Notes under the pieces: model-generated
What the model was told of the DNA's origin: nothing
Database searches by the model: none
Seen by the model: the letters and a program-made list of their open reading frames with translations, nothing else
NCBI GenBank assembly: GCA_030263715.1
Contig: SZPM01000034.1
Location: 1-15,959 of the forward strand
Source of the DNA: ATM1 sp003577165
GTDB lineage: Bacteria > Armatimonadota > Fimbriimonadia > Fimbriimonadales > ATM1
Direction: 5' to 3'
DNA length: 15,959 nucleotides
In this document: positions 1-5,297 of the stretch, in pieces
Layout of the letters: each line of letters starts with the position of its first letter
How positions within the stretch are numbered: position 1 is the first letter of the stretch
Translations under genes and position numbers: made by a program

Positions 1-594
1 CAGGAACGGGTTCGCCATTGCGAAGCCGACGATCTTGATCTTTCCGTGGCCTTCCCAGATGACCGGGAGGTTGGAAGGATCGACGATGCCCGAGTCGTTG
101 AACGTGTGCAGCAGACCGTTGAAGGTGTAGCTGTCGTTCTGCGGTCGGACGTTCGGCGTCTGGTAGTCAGAGCCTGGGCAGCCTTCTGCGATACGATCTC
201 GCTCCGGGCCGCTCGGGCACTGATAGATTCCCCAGCTGTTCACATACGGGAAGATTGAGTTCGCCCAGTGGGTCTGGTTCTCGCCGTGTCGAGCGGTCGT
301 CTGGCTCGGCCTCCAGTTGTAGGGGGTCGGGCCGAGGTCCTCGACGTTTCGCGGAAGGCCGATCCGCCACCTGCCGGTGCCGGATTCGATCATCCAGGCC
401 ATGGGGAACTTCTGGTCATGGTCTGACAGATAAAGCTGGAAGGCGGTTGCCAACTGCTTGCTGTTGTTCAGACACGTGGTCTGCTTGGCCTTTTCACGGG
501 CTGCCGCAAAGACCGGGAAGAGAATGGCCGCCAGGATCGCGATGATCGCGATGACTACCAGCAGCTCGATAAGGGTGAAGGCTTTTCGCCTCAT
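1..594 (-). CDS. DUF1559-type prepilin-like protein, copy 1 (C-terminus beyond window)
   Basis: The first 198 codons of a gene that runs off the left edge, read on the minus strand from ATG at 594. The protein starts MRRKAFTLIELLVV, a class III (prepilin) leader: short basic segment, predicted cleavage before FTLIE with Ala rather than Gly at -1, Glu at mature position 5, then a hydrophobic helix to about residue 27. A Cys-containing conserved stretch (TTCLNNSKQLATAFQLYLSD) follows, as in DUF1559 proteins of Armatimonadota and Planctomycetota. It is about 95% identical to the next copy upstream (10 differences in 198 residues by eye). A strong Shine-Dalgarno sequence (AGGAGG) lies about 8 bases before the ATG. 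Family members are thought to be pseudopilin-like surface or export proteins; their exact role is unknown. The conserved C-terminal motif cannot be checked here. Confidence 0.9.
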   Translation of the reverse strand, partial: MRRKAFTLIELLVVIAIIAILAAILFPVFAAAREKAKQTTCLNNSKQLATAFQLYLSDHDQKFPMAWMIESGTGRWRIGLPRNVEDLGPTPYNWRPSQTTARHGENQTHWANSIFPYVNSWGIYQCPSGPERDRIAEGCPGSDYQTPNVRPQNDSYTFNGLLHTFNDSGIVDPSNLPVIWEGHGKIKIVGFAMANPFL

Positions 595-681
595 GGTCAC
601 TCCTCCTGTCCTATTCTTAGTAGTGCAGGCGTCTTCGGGGCCGCCCCAACAGGGGGAAAGCCCGCCAAACACCTAGGAATC

Positions 682-687
682 ATTATA
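682..687 (-). promoter_or_regulatory. Putative -10 element for DUF1559 copy 1
   Basis: A perfect TATAAT on the minus strand, about 88 bases upstream of the copy 1 ATG. It implies an untranslated leader of roughly 80 bases that contains a small CCCC-TGTT-GGGG hairpin (644-655). No convincing -35 box is seen at 16-18 bp spacing, so this rests on the -10 alone. Confidence 0.4.
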
Positions 688-736
688 AATGAGGATTTCA
701 GGATTTGTGCGAACTTTTTTGGAGAAATTCATTCCG

Positions 737-767
737 GCGGGGCAGGGGCCCGAAGGCCCTGCCCCGC
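737..767 (-). terminator. GC-rich hairpin between the tandem DUF1559 genes
   Basis: A near-perfect 13-bp stem (arms GCGGGGCAGGG/CCCTGCCCCGC, extended by CC/GG, with one bulged base) and a four-base loop, starting about 30 bases after the stop of copy 2. It is placed as a transcription terminator or 3' stabiliser, but no U-tract follows it on the minus strand, so intrinsic termination is uncertain. Confidence 0.45.
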
Positions 768-797
768 ATCGGCATGCCGTCGGACGGCTCGCTGCGG

Positions 798-1718
798 TTA
801 GTCAGCGAAGTCGTACGGCGGGCGGAACAGCCACGCGTGGAAGCCGTCCCACCAGAAGCACTGGGCGTATCCGTCACCGAGGTAACTGGTGAAGGGGTCA
901 ACGCGCCAGTCGGTGTGAGGACCAGAGCAAGGACCGCCGGTCGTGACCTGGGCTCCCATGCGGCGCCACTTGGCGTGCGTATCGGCGAAGCCGAAGTGCA
1001 TGCCCTTGTTGTGGACCCACTGCTCCCCGGCGGGCCAGGCGTTAGTCGGGCGAGTGCCGAACATGCTGCCTTGCGGGTTGCTGAGGTAGCGGTAGATGCA
1101 AGGGGCCGCCGTGGTGGTGCACCTCAGGAATGGGTTCGCCATGGCGAAGCCGACGATCTTGATCTTCCCTTGGCCTTCCCAAATGACCGGGAGGTTTGAG
1201 GGATCGACGATGCCCGAGTCGTTGAACGTGTGCAAGTGACCGTTGAAGGTGTAGCTGTTGTTCTGAGGTCGGACGTTCGGCGACTGGTAGTCAGTGCCGG
1301 GGCAGCCTTCGGCGATTCGGTCTCGCTCAGGGCCGCTCGGGCATCCGTAGATTCCCCAACTGTTGACGTACGGGAAGATCGAGTTGGCCCAGTGGGTCTG
1401 GTTCTCGCCGTGTCGAGCAGCCGTTTGGCTCGGCCGCCAGTTGTACGGGGTCGGGCCGAGGTCCTCGACGTTTCTCGGGAGACCGATTCGCCACCGGTTG
1501 GTGCCGGATTCGATCATCCAGGCCATCGGGAATTTCTGGTCCTGGTCTGAAAGGTACAGCTGGAACGCTGTTGCCAACTGCTTGCTGTTGTTCAGACAGG
1601 TGGTCTGCTTGGCCTTTTCACGGGCTGCCGCAAACACGGGGAAGAGAATGGCCGCGAGAATTGCGATGATCGCAATTACGACCAGCAACTCTATCAGAGT
1701 AAAGGCATTACGCCTCAT
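798..1718 (-). CDS. DUF1559-type prepilin-like protein, copy 2
   Basis: Complete 306-residue protein with a class III prepilin leader (MRRNA, then FTLIE with Glu5 and a hydrophobic helix to about residue 27). The leader is normally cut by a prepilin peptidase and the protein assembled or exported by a type II/IV machinery. The central region has several Cys residues (TTCLNN, YGCPSGPERD, EGCPG, RCTTTAAPC). Near the C-terminus, HNKGMHFGFADTHAKW matches the family's H-X9-DG-like motif, with DT in place of DG. AGGAGGAG lies 7 bases before the ATG. It is a tandem paralog of the gene that follows it. Homology between the copies extends only about 30 bases upstream of the start, covering the ribosome-binding site but not the promoter. 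The substrate or structural role is unknown; a pseudopilin-like surface protein is the best description. Confidence 0.92.
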   Translation of the reverse strand: MRRNAFTLIELLVVIAIIAILAAILFPVFAAAREKAKQTTCLNNSKQLATAFQLYLSDQDQKFPMAWMIESGTNRWRIGLPRNVEDLGPTPYNWRPSQTAARHGENQTHWANSIFPYVNSWGIYGCPSGPERDRIAEGCPGTDYQSPNVRPQNNSYTFNGHLHTFNDSGIVDPSNLPVIWEGQGKIKIVGFAMANPFLRCTTTAAPCIYRYLSNPQGSMFGTRPTNAWPAGEQWVHNKGMHFGFADTHAKWRRMGAQVTTGGPCSGPHTDWRVDPFTSYLGDGYAQCFWWDGFHAWLFRPPYDFAD

Positions 1719-1774
1719 GGTACTCCTCCTGTTCTACTGCTTCCGTAGTATTTCGATGGATTGATTGCCTGCAA

Positions 1775-1804
1775 GCAGGACCGCCAATCGGCGGGACTGC
1801 CTGC
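1775..1804 (-). other. Inverted-repeat structure between HIT gene and DUF1559 copy 2
   Basis: CCGCC-AATC-GGCGG hairpin (1781-1794) flanked by a second pairing arm, GCAGG (1775-1779) with CCTGC (1800-1804). It lies about 55 bases downstream of the HIT stop and 57 bases upstream of DUF1559 copy 2. It could terminate the HIT transcript or be part of the copy 2 leader: a TATTAA -10-like box at 1814-1819 would start transcription just before it. No U-tract follows. Confidence 0.35.
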
Positions 1805-1858
1805 ACCGTCGAATTAATACGAGAGCAGGAATGTGGCGGCTTAATCGAGTCGGAATTT

Positions 1859-2374
1859 TTAAGGTTGCTGCCCGCTCGACTCAAGCCACCGCTCGACCTC
1901 TCGCCGCAGGAGGTCGTAACTTTCTTCCAGGCTCTGCGGCAGGACGCGCACCTCGCCAATGACGGGCATAAAGTTCGTGTCTCCGGACCAGCGCGGCACG
2001 ATGTGCCAGTGGAGGTGATCCTCGATCCCCGCGCCAGCGACGCGGCCCAAGTTCACGCCGATGTTGAAGCCGTCGGGCCGGTAGGCCCCCTTGAGCCAGC
2101 CGATCGCCGCGGCGAGGAGGCGCTGGATCTCGAGGTGCTCGCCGTCGGAGAGTTCATCGAAGTCCGTCGTGTGCCTATACGGAGCGACCATGAGGTGGCC
2201 GTTCGTGTAGGGGTAGGCGTTCAGCATCACGAACGCCCCCTCCCCTCGATGGAGGATGAGGTTCTTGCGGTCATCGGTCTGCGCGGGCAGGTCCACGAAG
2301 ATGCACTCCGCCTCGCCCGCGCGAGCGGCTTTGATGTAGGTGTATCTCCAGGGCGCCCATAGCCGCTCGGCCAT
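1859..2374 (-). CDS. HIT family protein (Ap4A phosphorylase/hydrolase-like)
   Basis: 171-residue histidine-triad protein from ATG at 2374. The start is chosen because MAERLWAPWRYTYIK matches the usual N-terminus of this branch (RLWxPWR); an upstream in-frame extension would add 23 unrelated residues. The catalytic triad is visible in HLHWHIVPRW, followed by SGDTNFMPVIGEVRVLP, the pattern of the HIT branch that includes mycobacterial Ap4A phosphorylase. Such enzymes act in the cytoplasm on dinucleoside polyphosphates or nucleotide phosphoesters; the exact substrate cannot be read from sequence. The Cys pair often seen near the N-terminus of relatives (CxxC) is reduced to one Cys (ECIFVD), so a zinc site is probably missing. 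There is no Shine-Dalgarno sequence; a CATACT box lies six bases before the ATG. Confidence 0.9.
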   Translation of the reverse strand: MAERLWAPWRYTYIKAARAGEAECIFVDLPAQTDDRKNLILHRGEGAFVMLNAYPYTNGHLMVAPYRHTTDFDELSDGEHLEIQRLLAAAIGWLKGAYRPDGFNIGVNLGRVAGAGIEDHLHWHIVPRWSGDTNFMPVIGEVRVLPQSLEESYDLLRREVERWLESSGQQP

Positions 2375-2380
2375 GGTGAC

Positions 2381-2386
2381 AGTATG
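2381..2386 (-). promoter_or_regulatory. Possible -10 box for a leaderless HIT transcript
   Basis: CATACT on the minus strand ends six bases before the HIT ATG, the spacing expected if transcription begins at the start codon. No ribosome-binding site is present to suggest otherwise. The match to TATAAT is modest and no -35 box is seen. Confidence 0.35.
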
Positions 2387-2469
2387 TCCCACCCCGGTGA
2401 TTGTGCCGGGTTGGTACCCTGAAAACGACCGGGATTGGGGCACCAGCGTATCGATGGGAACCTTAGTTA

Positions 2470-2498
2470 GGGAGAATAAGTCATTACTTGTGGCTCCC
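2470..2498. promoter_or_regulatory. Nested inverted repeats in the divergent gap
   Basis: GGGAG (2470-2474) pairs with CTCCC (2494-2498) around an inner AAGT-CATT-ACTT palindrome (2478-2489). It lies between the divergent HIT and PEP-CTERM genes, about 65 bases upstream of the transcription start implied by the sigma-54-like site. It could be an activator-binding site or a structured element; the function is inferred from position only. Confidence 0.3.
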
Positions 2499-2522
2499 GA
2501 AAAATAGGGGGCGGCGGAGAGA

Positions 2523-2538
2523 TGGCACGGGCTGTGCC
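2523..2538 (+). promoter_or_regulatory. Possible sigma-54 (-24/-12) promoter for the PEP-CTERM gene
   Basis: TGGCACG, then GGCT, then GTGCC: the GG and GC dinucleotides are exactly 10 bases apart, and the -24 half matches the sigma-54 consensus TGGCACG fully. The -12 half is GTGC rather than TTGC. The implied start of transcription, near 2549, leaves a leader of about 34 bases to the preferred ATG at 2583. The site is also a 5-bp inverted repeat (GGCAC/GTGCC), so it could instead be an operator or chance. Confidence 0.4.
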
Positions 2539-2582
2539 TTCAGACAATCAACATGAACTCAACTACTCGGGGGTCGAAATCC

Positions 2583-3221
2583 ATGAAGAGATCAACCTTG
2601 CGTGCGCTGGCCGCAGCCGGCATTCTCGGTGGAGCCATTGCAAGCGCGAACGCAACCGTCATCTTCAACTACACAACGACATTGACCGGCCAGGCGCCGA
2701 GCGGCACGCCACCGTTCGCCACCCTGACCATTGACAACATCGGAACGGACACGGTCCGCCTCGCGCTGTCGCACAACGCTGGCTCCGCGGCGGGACAGTT
2801 CATCACGAAACTGTATCTGAACCTGACTTCCGTTCCTGGGAACATGACACACGTACCACCGCTCGATCCAAAGATTGACGGCGTGCCCACCTACGGTAAC
2901 GACGCGTTCGCCGATGCCGGCTACCTGTTCGATGTGAACGTTGACTTCCACACCTCGAACGCCAACGGCGGCGCGCTCCGCCTCAAGCCCGGCGAAACCG
3001 TCCTGCTCGACCTGACGGGCAGCGGCCTCGACGAAAACGACTTCCTCACGACTGCGACCGGATCTCCTGAGCAGATCTACAGCATGATCCACATCCAGGG
3101 AACGGACGGCGGCTTAGGCTCGGCCAAGGTCGTCGGTGACGTAGTCCCCGAACCCGCGACACTCTTAGCGATCGGCACAGGCCTCGCCGCGTTGGCAGCA
3201 CGTCGCAGACGAAAAGCGTAA
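2583..3221 (+). CDS. PEP-CTERM sorting domain protein
   Basis: 212-residue secreted protein. From ATG at 2583 it has a Sec signal peptide (basic MKR, hydrophobic core, cleavage after SANA near residue 24). A beta-rich body without recognisable catalytic motifs follows. The C-terminal sorting signal is VPEP at 188-191, a hydrophobic helix, then an Arg cluster (RRRR) at the end. By family knowledge such proteins are processed by an exosortase and end up at the cell surface or in extracellular matrix. An in-frame ATG at 2553 would add ten residues before the basic segment; the later start is preferred because it gives a clean signal peptide and has a G-rich stretch about 10 bases before it. No exosortase gene is in the window. 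An intrinsic terminator follows directly. Confidence 0.88.
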   Translation: MKRSTLRALAAAGILGGAIASANATVIFNYTTTLTGQAPSGTPPFATLTIDNIGTDTVRLALSHNAGSAAGQFITKLYLNLTSVPGNMTHVPPLDPKIDGVPTYGNDAFADAGYLFDVNVDFHTSNANGGALRLKPGETVLLDLTGSGLDENDFLTTATGSPEQIYSMIHIQGTDGGLGSAKVVGDVVPEPATLLAIGTGLAALAARRRRKA

Positions 3222-3246
3222 CAGCGCACCCGATCTACGGCTCGTT

Positions 3247-3273
3247 GGCCCGGTTCGCCGGGCCTCTTTTTTT
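3247..3273 (+). terminator. Intrinsic terminator after the PEP-CTERM gene
   Basis: GGCCCGG-TTCG-CCGGGCC: a 7-bp perfect stem with a stable tetraloop, followed by a T-rich run (TCTTTTTTT). It starts 26 bases after the stop codon and isolates this gene from the peptidase gene downstream. Confidence 0.93.
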
Positions 3274-3329
3274 GCCCATTGGTCCCGTTTTCGCTCGTTA
3301 ACTCGACGAGTGGTGTAAAACCTCATTCA

Positions 3330-4391
3330 ATGAACGTCGACCTGCTGAAGCGCCTCACCGAAGCCCACGGAGTGCCCGGCCAAGAAGACCTGATTCGCGA
3401 GATCGTCCGCAAGGAACTGAAGGGCCACTGCGACATCTCGGTGGATTCCATGGGCAACATGATCTGCCTTAAGAAGGCCACTGCTCCACCCAAGTCCGGA
3501 AAGCCGAAGAAACTAATGCTCGCCGCCCACATGGACGAGATCGGCTTCATCGTGAAGCACATCGATGACAAGGGATTTCTTCGAATTCAACCGCTTGGGG
3601 GCTGGGACCCGCGACAGATGTCGAGCCAGAGGGTGTTCGTTCACACGGCCAAAGGGCCGATGAACGGCGTGCTGATGCTCAGCACGAAACCGAAGCATAT
3701 GCTTACGCCGGAAGAGATGAGCAAGCCCCCGCAGGTGGACAACTACTTTGTGGACATCGGCATGGATGGAGACAAAGCGAAGAAGGCTGTGCGTCTCGGG
3801 GACATGGTGACGATGAATCGTCAACTGCAGCAGATGGGCAAACTGCTGACTTGCAAAGCGATGGATGACCGAGTGGCCGTCTATTGCATGATTGAAGCGG
3901 TGAAGGCAGCGAAGAAGCACTCCGTTGACGTTTATGCGGTCGCCACGGTGCAGGAAGAAATCGGACTGAGGGGCGCGACGACTTCCGGCTGGAGCATTCA
4001 GCCTGACATCGCGGTCGCAATCGACATCACGCTCGCCAACGACATTCCAGGGATACCCGAGCAAGATCACGTGACGAAACTCGGACAGGGGACTGCGATC
4101 AAGATCATGGATTCCTCACTCATCTGTCATCCGAAAGTCGTGGATCACTTCCGTCAAGTCGCTGAGAAGCACAAGATCAAGCATCAGATTGAGATCCTTC
4201 CTGCTGGAGGAACCGATGCGGGGGGGATACAGAGACTGCACGGCGGCATCCCGTCGTTCACGCTTTCCATCCCCACACGATACGTGCATACGGTAAACGA
4301 GACCGTGCACTCCGATGACGTGGATGCCTCGGTGGCGCTCCTTGCTCGGTACATAGAGGACGCGCACAACGGAAACTACACCTACAAGTAA
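3330..4391 (+). CDS. M42 family metallo-aminopeptidase
   Basis: 353-residue cytosolic peptidase from ATG at 3330, the normal length for the M42 (TET/glutamyl aminopeptidase/endoglucanase M) family. All metal and catalytic positions are visible: H67 and D69 in AAHMDEIG, the bridging D179 in KAMDDR, the general base E209 with ligand E210 in VQEEIGLRG, D232 in AIDIT, and H320 in RYVHT, plus the GGTDAG loop near 293-298. By family knowledge these form dodecameric dimetal aminopeptidases that trim short peptides; substrate preference cannot be told. The start is chosen because MNVDLLKRLTEAHGVPGQE matches the family N-terminus; an upstream extension runs back towards the preceding terminator. No Shine-Dalgarno sequence is visible. 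A weak TAAAAC (3316-3321) lies 8 bases before the ATG and could be a -10 box. Confidence 0.95.
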   Translation: MNVDLLKRLTEAHGVPGQEDLIREIVRKELKGHCDISVDSMGNMICLKKATAPPKSGKPKKLMLAAHMDEIGFIVKHIDDKGFLRIQPLGGWDPRQMSSQRVFVHTAKGPMNGVLMLSTKPKHMLTPEEMSKPPQVDNYFVDIGMDGDKAKKAVRLGDMVTMNRQLQQMGKLLTCKAMDDRVAVYCMIEAVKAAKKHSVDVYAVATVQEEIGLRGATTSGWSIQPDIAVAIDITLANDIPGIPEQDHVTKLGQGTAIKIMDSSLICHPKVVDHFRQVAEKHKIKHQIEILPAGGTDAGGIQRLHGGIPSFTLSIPTRYVHTVNETVHSDDVDASVALLARYIEDAHNGNYTYK

Positions 4392-4420
4392 GCCGGAGGG
4401 AGTGAGCGGAGCCCAAAGAG

Positions 4421-4426
4421 TAAAAT
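4421..4426 (+). promoter_or_regulatory. Possible -10 box for tRNA-Thr
   Basis: TAAAAT, 11 bases before the mature 5' end of the tRNA, in the 46-base gap after the peptidase stop. No good -35 box is seen, so the tRNA may instead be read through from upstream. Confidence 0.35.
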
Positions 4427-4437
4427 CCGGCTCGATT

Positions 4438-4512
4438 GCCGGCGTAGCTCAGTGGTAGAGCGGCTGTTTTGTAAACAGCGGGTCGCGGGTTCGAATCCTG
4501 TCGCCGGCTCCA
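4438..4512 (+). tRNA. tRNA-Thr (anticodon TGT)
   Basis: Full cloverleaf. The acceptor stem GCCGGCG pairs with CGCCGGC. The D-arm is GCTC-AGTGGTA-GAGC. The anticodon stem GCTGT/ACAGC carries loop TTTGTAA, with anticodon TGT at 4470-4472 reading ACA. The variable loop is GGGTC, and the T-arm GCGGG-TTCGAAT-CCTGT includes two G-T pairs. The discriminator base is T and the CCA end is encoded (4510-4512). Confidence 0.97.
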
Positions 4513-4772
4513 TTCGTCCGCGGCCACGCGAGCGTCGCGGCCCGCGCGGCGCGGGCGACTGAACCCCCTAAAGACTCAAAGAACGGCGGTCCGCCGGGCA
4601 GATCGGGGAAGCCGGCCAGAGCCCGCCGTCAGAAGGTGTGACCCAGGCGGAAGGGCTCCTGGATGCACTCTGCGAGAAACCCTCCAAAATAGCCACTGCC
4701 ACCGCAACCGTAGACAGGCCGGCGTGGGTCACAGGTTTACGGGAAGGGCTCCCGGGTTGGGGCTGCAGAGAG
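4513..4772 (+). other. 260-base gene-free leader upstream of the ECF sigma gene
   Basis: No gene supported. GC-rich inverted repeats sit just after the tRNA (CCGCGGC/GTCGCGG and CCCGCG/CGCGGG, no T-tract). A longer pairing follows (ACGGCGG at 4583-4589 with CCGCCGT at 4623-4629), then CCAGG/CCTGG around 4643-4661. A stretch at roughly 4695-4760 has partial likeness to cobalamin riboswitch core segments (see findings). An in-frame GTG at 4638 would extend the sigma factor by 45 residues through this region, but that extension has no sigma-like features. The gap probably holds the promoter and a structured leader for the sigma operon. Confidence 0.4.
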
Positions 4773-5297
4773 ATGGGGGATTTGGACAGGCGGTTCGAGG
4801 GGCTGGTTCGCGACCACGCGAAAGCAGTCTACGGCTTCCTGTTCAGGTACCTGGGGAGCGCTGAGGATGCCGAAGACGCGCTGAACGAGACTTTGCGCCG
4901 GGCACACAACGGCCTGGCCAGATTTCGAGGCGACTGCACCGAGCGAGCCTGGATGATGACGATAGCAGCGAACGTGGCTAAGAGAATCCGTGACGTTTCC
5001 GGGCGCCACAGGAACTCCCGCATCGAGGAGATCGGGAAGGACGGAAGCGGTGAGGAGGAGCCCGCCAGCGCGAGTGATCCCGCGGGAGAGGTCATGAACC
5101 GATTTGAAGCCGAGCGACTTTTGGCGGCTCTCCCGAGCGAACGAAGAATGGCAGTGTGGATGCGCGTCGGCCTGCAGATGACCGACGAAGAGGTCGCAGC
5201 CGCACTAGGCGTCCCGGTCGGCACAGTTAAGTCTTGGATCTGGCGATCGCTGGTCCAACTGAGGTCGGCCGTGGCTTCGGAGGCACAAGGGCCATGA
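4773..5297 (+). CDS. ECF-type RNA polymerase sigma factor
   Basis: 174 residues from ATG at 4773. Region sigma-2 spans about residues 6-75 (FEGLVRDHAKAVYGFLFRYLG, AEDALNETL, then WMMTIAANVAKRIRD). An acidic/Ser-rich linker covers 85-105. Sigma-4 spans about 112-167 (LAALPSERRMAVWMR, then the helix-turn-helix MTDEEVAAALGVPVGTVKSWIWR). It directs RNA polymerase to a specific regulon. The start was chosen because MGDLDRRFEGLVRDHA is where sigma-2 homology normally begins; only a weak AGAGAG precedes it. Its stop overlaps the next start as ATGA, so it is translationally coupled to a membrane partner that most likely controls its activity. The exact ECF group is not assigned. Confidence 0.93.
   Translation: MGDLDRRFEGLVRDHAKAVYGFLFRYLGSAEDAEDALNETLRRAHNGLARFRGDCTERAWMMTIAANVAKRIRDVSGRHRNSRIEEIGKDGSGEEEPASASDPAGEVMNRFEAERLLAALPSERRMAVWMRVGLQMTDEEVAAALGVPVGTVKSWIWRSLVQLRSAVASEAQGP

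Noticed and set aside
705..1199. 164-codon plus-strand open frame opposite DUF1559 copy 2
   Set aside because: Low-complexity shadow frame; the minus-strand gene has a clear prepilin leader, ribosome-binding site and paralog.
1865..2362. 165-codon plus-strand open frame opposite the HIT gene
   Set aside because: The minus strand encodes the histidine triad and family N-terminus; the plus frame has no recognisable motif.
4258..4527. Minus-strand open frame of 89 codons across the tRNA
   Set aside because: Its N-terminal part (RRQDSNPRPAVYKTAALPLSYAG) is the well-known false protein produced by translating the antisense of a tRNA gene; the rest lies opposite the M42 peptidase.
4513..4560. GC-rich hairpins after tRNA-Thr considered as an intrinsic terminator
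   Set aside because: No T-tract follows either hairpin, so they are described only as inverted repeats within the leader.
4638..4772. GTG-started 45-residue N-terminal extension of the sigma factor
   Set aside because: The extension has no sigma-like features, and sigma-2 homology begins at the ATG at 4773.
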